A DNA stretch of 64,000 nucleotides, taken from NCBI GenBank assembly GCA_963975425.1, contig CAXBGS010000005.1, positions 62,001-126,000 on the forward strand, read 5' to 3'. Shown here in pieces: positions 1 to 9,354 of the stretch (its first letter is position 1; each line of letters starts with the position of its first letter). A program made the position numbers and the translations under genes. Source of the DNA: CAXBGS01 sp963975425 (GTDB taxonomy: Bacteria; Planctomycetota; Planctomycetia; Pirellulales; Pirellulaceae). The notes under the pieces are model-generated. The model was not told where the DNA came from. It searched no databases and saw nothing but the letters and a program-made list of their open reading frames with translations.

Positions 1-42
1 GACAGCGCCACGTTGAATTGTGACCGCGCGCCATAGAACAAG

Positions 43-2583
43 ATGACAACCAATCGGATCAGCGTACTGGCCGCGCCGATCGCGATCCTTGCTCTGTTCG
101 GCTCGACGATCGTTGGTAAAGATCGCTTGGCGTTTCGCGACGTCAGCCATTTCTACACACCGCTTTACGACTACGTCGCCGAGCGAACCAGTGACGATTG
201 GATTCCGCTTTGGAATCCGCTCGATGCAACCGGGATGCCGCTGCTAGGCGAGACGACGACGGCGGTTTTGTATCCGTTTCGCTATATCATCTTTGCACTG
301 CCGATCTCAACCGAATCGGCCATGGCGGTCTATGTGGTCGTGCATTTACTGCTGGCATCGTACTTTGCCAGCCTGGCCGCTCGCTGGGCCGGTGCGTCGG
401 CGTCTGCTGCGCCGATTGCCGGAATCATTTATCCACTCTCCGGCAGCGTTCTGTTCCTGTACTGCAACCCACCTTTTCTCGTTGGCGCAACTTGGCTGCC
501 ACTTGTGATTGCGGCGCTGACGACCCGTCGCCCACTTTCGCCGTGGAATCGTGTTCGAATCGCGGCACCGGCGCTCGCCATGATGGTCACCGGCGGTGAC
601 CCTCAAACCGCTTTGCACGCGATGTTGGTCGTCTCGGTGTTCTGGTGCTCGCGACGAATAAAACAAAGCCGCGAAGGGACATCTTTGTTCGCAATCGTGG
701 CCGCCGGGGCCTTAGCCGCCGCATTGGCCGCGCCCCAAATAGCGGCGTCGATTGCCTGGAGTCGCCAGAGCGAACGCGTGAGTGTCGAAGACGAATCATG
801 GTTCTCGCCGCCTGCACCATCCGGTCGACGATTCGAAGCGTATCAGTTTTCCTTGCCGCCATGGCATACAGCTGAACTGCTGACGCCCAATGCGATCGGA
901 ACTCTCTTTCCGGTCAATCATCGAATCAGTGCGCTGATCCCAGGCGACGGTCGGATGTGGACGCCCACGATCTATGTTGGGGCAATTGCGACTCTCGCAT
1001 TTTTTAGCTGCATCTTCCGCCGATTCCAATTCCCACGGACCGGTCGACCGTGGATGTGCCTCGCTGCGATTAGCCTGTTCTTATCCATGGGACATTTTGG
1101 GGCAGTATGGTGGCTGCAACAAATCCCGGGCGTACTTCCGAACACCGACAGCGCGGTGGCTGGGCCGTACTGGCTGCTTTATCAAGTACTGCCGGGATAC
1201 GACGCGTTTCGCTATCCGACGAAGTGGCTGCCACTCTTTTCGCTGGGGGCATCCATCGCCGTCGCGATCACCGTCGACGAAGTGAGATTACGGCAAGATG
1301 GTCGCCATCAGCACCGCGCGGCCGCGCTGTTGGGACTATTGCTGCTGGTCGGAATATCCGTCACGGGATGGCAATCGGGATCGGGCCATCCTCAGCCCAT
1401 TTCCGGCGATGAGTTCTGGGGACCGATCGACTGGCCGGGTGCATGTCGTGAAATTGCCAGTTCTCACTTACATTCCGCGACCGTACTTTTCGCAATGTGC
1501 GTGTTATTCTTCGTCGCCCGCAGACGACAATGGAAAAGGTCATCATGGATCGCCGTGCTGTCGGTCATCGTCGCATGTGACCTCTACGTGGCGAGCACGA
1601 ATCTGATCGCCAAAATCGATCGCCGCGATGAGACGCAATTGACTGAATCCGCACCGCTGCAAGCTTCGACAGCCGCCAATCAAAAGTGGATGCGAACTCA
1701 GTCGGGCGGTGGTTGGCCGAAAGAATGGCGCACGACGAATTCGTCAACACGACTTGGCGAAGTGGAGGCGAGCGGACGAGTCGCGTGGTTTGGTCGGTGG
1801 CACCTCGCCGATCGAGTTTCTGTCCTGAACGGCATGGTTACCATTCGCAGCCGCGCGATGGCAAATTTCTGGAAAGCTTCGCACGTCGTGACAGCGTCGA
1901 TGTCGTCATCATCAACGGAACAATACTGGCAAAGCGTTCGCAAGTGGTTATCCGTCGACAACGTGTTGCATACGAGCGATCGCTCACGCGTGACACGACT
2001 GCAGAACAATAGATTTGTCATGGTCGATGCGACCGCTCGCACGGAACGAAGATCAAGACATCCCTTCCGATTCGACACTGATTGGAAGTCATTCGACGAA
2101 GATCCCGCTAGCGACGACTTTGTGCAATTGCTGCAAGACGTTCACGCCACATCGGGCTCTCCTCGCAGCCGCATTCGCGCGTCCCGTGAGTTGCATGCCG
2201 AACCAAAACACTCGGTTGACGTGCCATTGATGGACTCATACATCCAGCATGCTGATCAAACGGAAATTTATGTGCGCAATTCAGTAGCCGGACTGTTGGT
2301 TCGTCCTACGTTGCAAGACGGTGCGTGGACTGCGGAAATTTCGCCAATTGGCTCGACGGATTGGACCCCGATCGAGGTCTTGCCGGTCAACTTCATTACC
2401 CAAGGCATCCATTTGCCGCCCGGTGACTGGAATGTCCGATTCCGTTACCGCCCCGCGTGGTTGTCATGGAGCCTAACTGTCGCCGGCATCGCATGGCTGG
2501 CGCTGATCATCAGTCTGTGTCGGCGTTTTCTGACCAACACAAAGCCAGTGATTGCGGCGCAAATCGCGGCGGTTCCGCATTGA
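43..2583 (+). CDS. YfhO-like multi-pass membrane protein
   Basis: 846-residue protein with many hydrophobic segments. An N-terminal region facing the periplasm carries a pattern typical of YfhO-type proteins (FRDVSHFYTPLY, WNPLDATGMPLLG near residues 35-70). A run of transmembrane helices follows to about residue 540, then a soluble region, and a final helix near residues 810-830 followed by basic residues. YfhO relatives are proposed to act in glycosylation or modification of cell-envelope polymers; the exact reaction is not known. ATG start at 43; only 42 bases of upstream sequence are visible, so its partner genes are unknown. It converges on the DNA repair gene downstream. The family assignment is fair, the function uncertain. 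Confidence 0.7.
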   Translation: MTTNRISVLAAPIAILALFGSTIVGKDRLAFRDVSHFYTPLYDYVAERTSDDWIPLWNPLDATGMPLLGETTTAVLYPFRYIIFALPISTESAMAVYVVVHLLLASYFASLAARWAGASASAAPIAGIIYPLSGSVLFLYCNPPFLVGATWLPLVIAALTTRRPLSPWNRVRIAAPALAMMVTGGDPQTALHAMLVVSVFWCSRRIKQSREGTSLFAIVAAGALAAALAAPQIAASIAWSRQSERVSVEDESWFSPPAPSGRRFEAYQFSLPPWHTAELLTPNAIGTLFPVNHRISALIPGDGRMWTPTIYVGAIATLAFFSCIFRRFQFPRTGRPWMCLAAISLFLSMGHFGAVWWLQQIPGVLPNTDSAVAGPYWLLYQVLPGYDAFRYPTKWLPLFSLGASIAVAITVDEVRLRQDGRHQHRAAALLGLLLLVGISVTGWQSGSGHPQPISGDEFWGPIDWPGACREIASSHLHSATVLFAMCVLFFVARRRQWKRSSWIAVLSVIVACDLYVASTNLIAKIDRRDETQLTESAPLQASTAANQKWMRTQSGGGWPKEWRTTNSSTRLGEVEASGRVAWFGRWHLADRVSVLNGMVTIRSRAMANFWKASHVVTASMSSSSTEQYWQSVRKWLSVDNVLHTSDRSRVTRLQNNRFVMVDATARTERRSRHPFRFDTDWKSFDEDPASDDFVQLLQDVHATSGSPRSRIRASRELHAEPKHSVDVPLMDSYIQHADQTEIYVRNSVAGLLVRPTLQDGAWTAEISPIGSTDWTPIEVLPVNFITQGIHLPPGDWNVRFRYRPAWLSWSLTVAGIAWLALIISLCRRFLTNTKPVIAAQIAAVPH

Positions 2584-2631
2584 TGGTCAGGCCATCGGAT
2601 AGTCGAACATTCCACCATCCGTTCGGACGTT

Positions 2632-3156
2632 CTACAGAAGTGTCGGTTGTTCAAGTTCCAACAAGAACCGCTTTGTTTTAAGTCCTCCCGGCGCACTGAA
2701 CCCTCGCAGGTTACCGCCCGCCGAGACGACACGATGGCAGGGAATGACCAGTGGCACTCGGTTGCGTGCCATTGCGGCACCGACGGCGCGACTGGCTTTT
2801 TCGTTTCCAGCCATCGTGGCCAGTTGTTTGTAGGTGCGTGTCGAACCGGCTCGGATCAAGCGGCATTGCTGATAGACCTTGCACAGAAACGGTGTCCAAC
2901 CGGTCGAATCCACCCTCACGTCATCGAAGGCGTCACACGTTCCGCCGAAGAAATCGTCAACACGACAATCAAAGCGATCAATCTCGTCACCGATGCTGCG
3001 AACGAGTTTCGCGGATTCGCGCCCCGCGTCATCACCGCTTGGTTCATTCCAGCACAATTGAAATAGTCCGTTTTCAGTCCAGTGAGACCACATCTGGCCA
3101 AGCGGAGTGGTGTGCAATCCGATCGCTGTGGCTGTGCTCCGCATTGCGAGGGTCAT
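2632..3156 (-). CDS. ogt: Methylated-DNA--protein-cysteine methyltransferase
   Basis: 174 residues, usual length for Ogt/MGMT. It repairs O6-alkylguanine by transferring the alkyl group irreversibly to its own cysteine. The active-site signature IPCHRVV sits at residues 138-144, so the acceptor is Cys140. The helix-turn-helix-like stretch before it (TYKQLATMAG) and the following GG.L.GF region are conserved in the family. The ATG at 3156 is preceded by a GGGAGAG ribosome binding site. It is the last gene of a minus-strand run after mnmE; an 80-bp spacer holding three 16-bp repeats separates them. Family certain; Ogt versus Ada-C type naming is a convention. Confidence 0.93.
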   Translation of the reverse strand: MTLAMRSTATAIGLHTTPLGQMWSHWTENGLFQLCWNEPSGDDAGRESAKLVRSIGDEIDRFDCRVDDFFGGTCDAFDDVRVDSTGWTPFLCKVYQQCRLIRAGSTRTYKQLATMAGNEKASRAVGAAMARNRVPLVIPCHRVVSAGGNLRGFSAPGGLKTKRFLLELEQPTLL

Positions 3157-3187
3157 TCCGCTCTCCCGTATTCAAATTTCGGACCAA

Positions 3188-3235
3188 GTTCGTTCCGGGC
3201 CACGTTCGTTCCGGGCCACGTTCGTTCCGGGCCAC
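3188..3235. repeat. Three perfect 16-bp tandem repeats
   Basis: The unit gttcgttccgggccac occurs three times without a mismatch (3188-3203, 3204-3219, 3220-3235). The array starts one base beyond the end of the mnmE stop side (3237) and lies in the spacer before ogt. Both genes read leftwards, so the array would be transcribed between them. Confidence 0.95.
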
Positions 3236-3236
3236 A

Positions 3237-4610
3237 CTACTTTCCAATGCAGAAACGACTGAAGACTCGGTCAAGAATATCGTCCGTGTAAACCGCCCCG
3301 GTGACCTCGCCCAAGCACTGCGTGGCGGCACGCAATTCAGACGCAACGAACTCGTGCCCGTCCCCGGACTGAGTCAGCCTGATCGCCCTTTCGATTGCGC
3401 CAACGGCGTCCGATAGTGTATCACGACATCGCGCTGCGGTGCCGGTGACCGAACCGATCTCGGAAGTGTCATGTTTTGCCAAGGCGTTGGCGATGGCCCG
3501 CACCAAATCGTCGATCCCTTGACCGGTGACGGCGCTGGTCGCGATCCAATCAGCGGGAATGTCGCTTTCGTCAACCAGATCCGACTTTGTTGCAACCCAC
3601 AGATTTGCGGTGCTGCGACGGACGGCGTCTGTCATTGCGCTATCACTGCGGTCGAACTCGTGCCGGCTTGCGTCGACGCACCAAAGCCTGACATCAGATT
3701 CAGCACCCGCACGCGCCGCTTGCTGTTGGCTTTGGGCTGAAATGTTTCCTGCCGGATCGCGATCGTCACAATCCTCGATTCCCGCCGTGTCGACCATTCG
3801 AACTTCCTGATCCCCAATCATCGTGTCGATTGAAACCACATCGCGAGTGGTTCCGGCAACACTGGCGACGATCGCCGCATCGCGGCCCGCCAGACAATTG
3901 ATCAACCGGCTCTTACCCGCATTGGGCAGTCCTCGCAGGACAACAACCGGTTTGTCACCTCCGCCGCCGCGCGACTGCATCGTCTCGATGGTCTGTTGCA
4001 CCTGCCGCGAAATGTCTGTCAATCGTTCAACCAACACTTCATCGCTAACGAACTCGATGTCCTCGTCCACAAAGTCCAAACCGGCTTCGACATCCGCCAA
4101 TAAATTCAACATCGAATCGCGCAGCTGTTCGAGCGGTTTCGATAAATTGCCGGCCAGTTGGCGAAGGGCGTAGTCCAGCGATCCACGGTTCTCGGCATCG
4201 ATCACTCCCAACACGGCTTCCGCTTGCGTCAAGTCGAGTCGTCCGGCCAGAAACGCCCGCATCGTGAATTCACCGGGCCTGGCGACACGTGCCCCTGCGC
4301 CAATGGTCGCATCCAGACATGCGTCAAGAATGGGCGGCGAGCCAAAGGTATGCAGCTCGACCGACGGTTGCCCGGTATAGCTTCGGCGTGTCGGCCAAAA
4401 CATTACCGAAACCGGAATTTCGCCCAACGGTGCCCCCACGTCGAGCACGGCATCGTATCGCACCGGGCGCGATGTCCCCGAGTCCGCGGGACTCAGGCTC
4501 AAGCGTGAAAGCACGTCGGCAACTCGATCACCGGAAAGCCGTATCATCCCCCGAACCGCGGGACTATTCGGCGAAGCGATCGCGGCGATGGTATCTTCCG
4601 CGTCAATCAC
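3237..4610 (-). CDS. mnmE: tRNA uridine-5-carboxymethylaminomethyl modification GTPase MnmE
   Basis: 457 residues, normal length. With MnmG it installs the cmnm5 group on wobble uridine of several tRNAs. An N-terminal tetrahydrofolate-binding domain (about 1-120) leads into the helical domain, in which a Ras-like G domain is inserted: G1 GLPNAGKS 227-234, G2 TTRD 254-257, G3 DTAG 274-277, G4 TKSD 341-344. The C-terminal CIGK (454-457) carries the conserved catalytic cysteine. The start is GTG at 4610, overlapping the TAG stop of the upstream thiol:disulfide gene by one base, which suggests translational coupling. The partner mnmG is not in the window. Confidence 0.96.
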   Translation of the reverse strand: MIDAEDTIAAIASPNSPAVRGMIRLSGDRVADVLSRLSLSPADSGTSRPVRYDAVLDVGAPLGEIPVSVMFWPTRRSYTGQPSVELHTFGSPPILDACLDATIGAGARVARPGEFTMRAFLAGRLDLTQAEAVLGVIDAENRGSLDYALRQLAGNLSKPLEQLRDSMLNLLADVEAGLDFVDEDIEFVSDEVLVERLTDISRQVQQTIETMQSRGGGGDKPVVVLRGLPNAGKSRLINCLAGRDAAIVASVAGTTRDVVSIDTMIGDQEVRMVDTAGIEDCDDRDPAGNISAQSQQQAARAGAESDVRLWCVDASRHEFDRSDSAMTDAVRRSTANLWVATKSDLVDESDIPADWIATSAVTGQGIDDLVRAIANALAKHDTSEIGSVTGTAARCRDTLSDAVGAIERAIRLTQSGDGHEFVASELRAATQCLGEVTGAVYTDDILDRVFSRFCIGK

Positions 4611-7228
4611 TATCGCGAGTTCGACGCAACTTCGGAAAGACGATCTTGATGCCTTTGCGACGCGATGGATGACGCCGAGGAAACGTTGACGCTGGATCCC
4701 GCCTCACGAAGCGCGGTCAAAACGGCATCTTGTGAAACCAAGTCTCTCAGCACGATCGGTTCATACGGATTGCTGCCCGGATAGATCGCGAGCAGTGGGA
4801 TCGACCGACTCTCTAACTCTTGCAGTTTTTGTTTGATCCGTTCGTTCTGGTCGGTCCAGTCGGCGAGCATGGCGACGGCATCAAGCTCTTCCAACATCTC
4901 GCGCGTCGGCTCTGTATCGAGTGCGACGTTGTAATTGACGATGCAATTGACGCACCACTTTGCCGTGAAGTCGACCATCACCGTACGCCCTTGGGCTTGC
5001 AGTTCGGCCAAACGAGTTTCGTTATAAGGTTCCCAGTGGATTCGTTTTTCACCCGGTTCCGGTTCCGCGGGAATCAAAAGTCGGAACGCCAGAATCCCGA
5101 TCACAGCAGCCGAGGCGAGGCCGCCGCTCCAGGCCAGTAAACGCTTTTGTATCGATTCCCAACTGGGAACCTTGCCAATCATCCAGCAACCGAACCACAC
5201 ACCAATCATCGCGATGAAGACGGGCAGTTTCTGAACGTCAGCGAACTGATTGAAAAAGAACGCGACGGTTCCCAGGAAGAGAAACGCCATAAACTCTTTC
5301 AGCGTTTCCATCCAGTTGCCCGGTTTGGGCAGCCAACTGACCAACGCAGGCCGCAATCCGATGATCAGATACGGAATCGCCATCCCCAGTCCCACCGTCA
5401 TGATGACCATCACGGTCTGCAGCGGCGCCAAGCTGATTGTCAGACCTAAAATCGCGCCCAGCATCGGACCACTGCACGGCGTCGCTAAGATCGTCGCGAA
5501 GACACCTTTGAAGAAAGCACCAGTGTATCCCTCGCGGTTTTGCAAGTCTTGCGAACCTTTGCCCGCCGCCATGCCGGGCACGGGAATTTCCCAAACGCCC
5601 AGATAGCTGAGCGCGAGGGCGAATAGCAACAGCGTCAGCCCCAATCGAACGGGAAAATACGTGAACTGTTCACCCCACGAAAAAGACAGCAGGACGGCCA
5701 AGCCAGCTAGGACCGCAAAGACCGACAAGATGCCAAGTGAATACACGACGTTCAACGCCAGTATCCGGCTCCGATCCTCACCGGCCTGCTGAACGAAACT
5801 CATGACTTTCAGCCCGACCACCGGCAACACACATGGCATCACGTTGAGGATGATTCCGCCCAACAGTGCGAACAACAACACCAACGGAAACGGCGTCGTT
5901 GCTTTGACGGGATCGCCGTCGACAAGACCGTCACCCACGTTGTCCGCGCCGCCGACCGAGGAACCGCTAAGATCGGATTCGCCAGGTTTCTTGGGTTCGA
6001 TCTTGTCGACCCATTTGATAGTCGCAGCCGCATCCAGTGCATCGGCACGTTTAGCCGTTGTCAGAATCGCACCCGCGGCGGGCTTGTCCGGTTTGACGCC
6101 CGGTTTGACGCCGCGTGTGCCTGTCACAACAACAGGAACCGCGAACTTCAACGCCATCGGCTGCAGACACGCGTTGTCGGTACACGCTTGATAGGCGATC
6201 ATCCCTTCGACTTTGTGATCGCCTGGCGCCGCTTCCTCTGGAATTTCAATTGGCAGCTTCCACGTCACCTGGCCCTGGTAGTAACTAACCGGCGGCAGTG
6301 ACGGCAGGATGGATTTGCTGATCACCCGTTCGTCGGTCATGGGCACGCCGACGCGCAGCCCACTCTTTTCGGTGATCACAAAGTTGGTGGCCGAGTCGGC
6401 ATCGTCGATGGCGCTTTGATAAACATGAAAGCCTGCTTTGGGATTCGCCGTGATTTCCAAAACGCCCTGCCCACCGGGAGCTAACTTTTCTGGTTTCAAG
6501 ACGGCTTTCCACGCGACCGAATAGTCATTGTCGCGGAACCAAGCGGATGCCTCTGCTGTCTGGTCCTTTTCGCCCGCCGTTTCTGATTGTTTCGCAGCAG
6601 TTGCGATACCGCCATCGAACAAGGCGGTTAACGTCTCTTCGACGGGACGGCAATTGCCATCTTTATCGTTGCAAACAAGCCCCGCCGCGTGCACGACGAT
6701 CTCGCCGCGGAAGTTTGGCGGCGTGTGAATCGGTGCCGAGAACACAACCGTGTCGCTGTGTTCTTCGACCGTCAGTCCTTTGAACGTCGACGACACGGAC
6801 TTGACCGGTTGGACGTCCGGTCGAAACGCGTCCGTCAGCGTGACAGAACTAGGCGACTCGATCGTCAACTTTGTTGGCAACGGTCCGCCGGGCTTTTGAG
6901 TCAGCGAGTAAAGGTGCCACTGCGATCCGATCGTCGCTTCGACTTCCAAGCGAGCCGATTCTTGGTCGACGCGGAAGTAACGGGCCGACCAAGTCACGGG
7001 CGGCTGCGGTGACTGCCCGAACCCGCCGAGTGAAAAATCTGGAAACAGATCGACCGCATCGGTCACTTGCCCCTGATCGGCCAATGCCGATGGTTCGTTA
7101 AACGGGGTGCACAGAATGGTCATCCAACCAATCGCAGCAGCCAAAGCGAAACGCGACATGTTTGAGTAGTCTCGGAGTGCGCGAATTGAATTCAAAATCA
7201 TTCCCTTAACTTCCTGGCTTGATTCCAT
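4610..7228 (-). CDS. dsbD: DsbD-like thiol:disulfide interchange protein
   Basis: 872 residues, longer than E. coli DsbD (about 565). Layout: signal peptide region (a start at Met10 or Met24 would also give one), a duplicated periplasmic DsbD-alpha-like part (about 60-370), a CcdA-like membrane core (about 445-720) with the conserved Pro/Cys stretches NVMPCVLPVVGLK and ATPCSGPM, and a C-terminal thioredoxin domain with WCVNC at about 758-762. It passes electrons from the cytoplasm across the membrane to periplasmic disulfide and cytochrome c maturation pathways. It overlaps mnmE by one base. The two N-terminal beta domains rather than one are the unusual point. Confidence 0.9.
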   Translation of the reverse strand: MESSQEVKGMILNSIRALRDYSNMSRFALAAAIGWMTILCTPFNEPSALADQGQVTDAVDLFPDFSLGGFGQSPQPPVTWSARYFRVDQESARLEVEATIGSQWHLYSLTQKPGGPLPTKLTIESPSSVTLTDAFRPDVQPVKSVSSTFKGLTVEEHSDTVVFSAPIHTPPNFRGEIVVHAAGLVCNDKDGNCRPVEETLTALFDGGIATAAKQSETAGEKDQTAEASAWFRDNDYSVAWKAVLKPEKLAPGGQGVLEITANPKAGFHVYQSAIDDADSATNFVITEKSGLRVGVPMTDERVISKSILPSLPPVSYYQGQVTWKLPIEIPEEAAPGDHKVEGMIAYQACTDNACLQPMALKFAVPVVVTGTRGVKPGVKPDKPAAGAILTTAKRADALDAAATIKWVDKIEPKKPGESDLSGSSVGGADNVGDGLVDGDPVKATTPFPLVLLFALLGGIILNVMPCVLPVVGLKVMSFVQQAGEDRSRILALNVVYSLGILSVFAVLAGLAVLLSFSWGEQFTYFPVRLGLTLLLFALALSYLGVWEIPVPGMAAGKGSQDLQNREGYTGAFFKGVFATILATPCSGPMLGAILGLTISLAPLQTVMVIMTVGLGMAIPYLIIGLRPALVSWLPKPGNWMETLKEFMAFLFLGTVAFFFNQFADVQKLPVFIAMIGVWFGCWMIGKVPSWESIQKRLLAWSGGLASAAVIGILAFRLLIPAEPEPGEKRIHWEPYNETRLAELQAQGRTVMVDFTAKWCVNCIVNYNVALDTEPTREMLEELDAVAMLADWTDQNERIKQKLQELESRSIPLLAIYPGSNPYEPIVLRDLVSQDAVLTALREAGSSVNVSSASSIASQRHQDRLSEVASNSR

Positions 7229-7487
7229 TGCGATTTTAGTGACCCGAGGAAATCCGGGTCAATGTTTACGCATTCTGCCCAGCTAGCCAACGATACGGCC
7301 GAATTCGTTATGAACCGTGCCAGCAAACCGTCTTTTAGCACCAGTGAACCCTGTTTTCGTCAGCCCTAACGTCCTGTTTTCGTCAGCCCTAACGTCCTGT
7401 TTTCGTCAGCCCTAACGTATCGTGCACCGGCGATTTGCCTGATTTCGTCCACATTCTGTGATCATCGACTGCACACCGCGATTCCGC
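7229..7487. other. 259-bp spacer with tandem repeats
   Basis: No convincing gene. The spacer separates two minus-strand genes. It contains the 23-bp triple repeat at 7350-7418 and would include the promoter of the dsbD-mnmE-ogt run, although no clear promoter pair could be singled out. Confidence 0.6.
7350..7418. repeat. Three perfect 23-bp tandem repeats
   Basis: The unit begins cctgttttcgtcagccc and ends taacgt; copies lie at 7350-7372, 7373-7395 and 7396-7418 with no mismatch. The array lies about 70 bp past the stop of the phosphotransferase gene and 130 bp upstream of dsbD. Confidence 0.95.
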
Positions 7488-8702
7488 TTAGTCGCGAATT
7501 CGACGGACATCATGAGCCGATCCACCTTGGGCCGATACATCCTGGGCCGATAATCGTGTCCATTCCAAAATACGTTGTCTGACCCGGTCTTCGCCAGCCG
7601 GAAAGCTGCGCCGATCGACCAGCAGCCAAACAACCCAGTTTGCCAAGCTGATCCACGTGGTTGCCGCGTGTAAGTGCTTCGCAACCTGGATCCACTCCTC
7701 GGCGTGTGCCCGATGAGAAGATGGTGATCCATGAAGGAATCCCGCCAAAACCGCTTCCCATATCCTTTCGTCATCATCGCCGATGACCACGGCAGGTCCA
7801 TCCCGGTCCAGTGCCAGCAGGCTGCCGGCCCAGCGAGCCAGATCCGTTGCGGGGGAATCGATCCGAATTGCATCGAAATCAATCAAGCCGCTCACCTGTT
7901 CTGCTTCAAAAAGCACATGATCTCGGTGGACATCGCGCAGGACGTACTGGGTGATCATCGATCGCTGGGAACACTGTTTCATCCATCGGGAAATTCGCTC
8001 CGCTGCGCCACGCCAATTCTCTCGCAAAATCAACTGAGCGTTCTGGACCGCTTCGGCAAGTCGGGGCGGCAACCGCAAGGACGGGTCCGTCGCCAAACCG
8101 TGCGGCAGCATGGAGTGAAGTTCGTCGATGCGTTGCAGTCGCGAGATCGCAGCGGGCGGAGGCTGCGATTTGCCACCCAGACGCAGTGCGGCTGCGTGAA
8201 ATTGGGCAATCGCCGCGGCTCCCCGCTCGACGCAGCCGAGAGACACCACGCGATCAATGGGCTGTCCAGGCATCCACTGAGAAAGTTCCCAACTGCCGTT
8301 TTCCGCTGTTGATTGGTTGGTCGCCAAGGGGCTGGAATCATCCAACCGAAAGATTTCTGGCACCCATTCACATCCACCCTGGCGGACAACCGACATGACG
8401 TGGTGCACTTCCGCGATTCGAGTTTGCGAAGTCCCTGTGGGCCAATGCTTCAGTGCGTACCGCTGGCCCATGGTGCTTTGACAATGATAAACCGACGCCC
8501 CACTCATCCCCGGCTCAACGGGAACGACGTGTTCGATGCCATATCGAGTTTGCAGGTTGGCGGCGATCGTGGGAGGAATCGATACGGGAATCGGGACAGA
8601 GATCGGCCCGGAGATCGGCCCCGAGGACAACCCGGACGACAGCCCGGAGGGTAGCCCTGAGGACGGGGCAGAGTTCGTCGGTCGTTTGCGCGAATCTTTC
8701 AT
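7488..8702 (-). CDS. APH-family phosphotransferase (small-molecule kinase fold)
   Basis: About 404 residues from ATG 8702; a GTG three codons upstream (8711) is the alternative start. The catalytic-loop motif is DVHRDHVLF, followed by the DFG-like GLIDFDAIRID, both typical of aminoglycoside-phosphotransferase/choline-kinase-like enzymes. The natural substrate cannot be read from sequence, and resistance should not be assumed. The N terminus carries a low-complexity stretch with four-residue periodicity (SSGL, SSGP, ISGP, ISVP). It lies downstream of tsaE on the same strand; APH-like kinases next to tsaE are common in bacteria, where some act on cell-wall sugars (AmgK-like). That role here is only inference. 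Confidence 0.8.
   Translation of the reverse strand: MKDSRKRPTNSAPSSGLPSGLSSGLSSGPISGPISVPIPVSIPPTIAANLQTRYGIEHVVPVEPGMSGASVYHCQSTMGQRYALKHWPTGTSQTRIAEVHHVMSVVRQGGCEWVPEIFRLDDSSPLATNQSTAENGSWELSQWMPGQPIDRVVSLGCVERGAAAIAQFHAAALRLGGKSQPPPAAISRLQRIDELHSMLPHGLATDPSLRLPPRLAEAVQNAQLILRENWRGAAERISRWMKQCSQRSMITQYVLRDVHRDHVLFEAEQVSGLIDFDAIRIDSPATDLARWAGSLLALDRDGPAVVIGDDDERIWEAVLAGFLHGSPSSHRAHAEEWIQVAKHLHAATTWISLANWVVWLLVDRRSFPAGEDRVRQRILEWTRLSAQDVSAQGGSAHDVRRIRD
8580..8675. repeat. Degenerate 12-bp periodic repeat inside the phosphotransferase gene
   Basis: About eight imperfect 12-bp units, for example gagatcggcccg followed by gagatcggcccc, encode a run of tetrapeptides rich in Ser, Gly, Pro and Ile at the N terminus of the phosphotransferase. 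The period matches the codon frame, so unit gain or loss would keep the gene open. Confidence 0.75.
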
Positions 8703-8785
8703 ACCTATCACGACTCAAGACGAGTGACCTTTGCCAGATCGTGGAACGCTCAATTTTTCGTGGCGTCTGTTCATGATGTCGGATT

Positions 8786-9334
8786 TCATTCGGATCCTTT
8801 ACCACGCTCTGTCTCGATGATGGCTCGCGCCCGGCGTACAGCCGCATCGATGGCGTCGTTTGGGCTGACGACTTGAATCACGCGATTGTCCGCCGATCCC
8901 ATGATCAAAATCCGTATCCACAGCGTATCGACTGGCATGGCGGCACGGACACGATCGGCCCACTCGACCAATGTCCATGCTTGTGAATCGTCGAACAGTT
9001 CATCCACGCCCAGTTCTAAGAATTCGTCTTCGTCCTCGATTCGATACGCATCGAGGTGATGCAGGGTCGGCTGACCGGGATATGTTTGCAGCAGAGTGAA
9101 CGTGGGGCTGGTCACCTCCACATCGCCAACCTGTGCCGCTTTGGCAATCCCCTGAACCAGTCGAGTCTTGCCGGCGCCGAGCGTACCGACCAGCCCCACC
9201 GCGATACCGGCGGGCAAATGATGTAACATCAGCGCTGCAAAGCGATCAATATCGTCCAATCCAACCGAATCGAAGGTTACATTTCGGGAATCGGCATCGA
9301 ACAGATCGTCAGCAGAATCGGTATGGATCGTCAC
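8786..9334 (-). CDS. tsaE: tRNA threonylcarbamoyladenosine biosynthesis ATPase TsaE
   Basis: 182 residues, slightly longer than the usual 150-160. It is an ATPase that works with TsaD and TsaB in making t6A37 on ANN-decoding tRNAs. The Walker A GTLGAGKT is at residues 50-57. Conserved SPTF and LHHLDAYR follow, and the LVEWADR segment near the C terminus holds the Walker B-like acidic residues. It is divergent from the WecA-like gene with only 20 bp between start codons, so the two promoters must overlap or lie within coding sequence. No tsaB or tsaD is visible. Confidence 0.94.
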   Translation of the reverse strand: MTIHTDSADDLFDADSRNVTFDSVGLDDIDRFAALMLHHLPAGIAVGLVGTLGAGKTRLVQGIAKAAQVGDVEVTSPTFTLLQTYPGQPTLHHLDAYRIEDEDEFLELGVDELFDDSQAWTLVEWADRVRAAMPVDTLWIRILIMGSADNRVIQVVSPNDAIDAAVRRARAIIETERGKGSE

Positions 9335-9354
9335 AGATGTTTAAAGGGTTTTGA

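Noticed and set aside
2751..3416. 221-codon plus-strand frame over ogt and mnmE
   Set aside because: Antisense shadow: Arg/Ser-rich composition and it spans two well-supported genes.
7488..8702. Aminoglycoside resistance gene
   Set aside because: The kinase fold is shared by many sugar and choline kinases, and the tsaE neighbourhood favours a housekeeping role.
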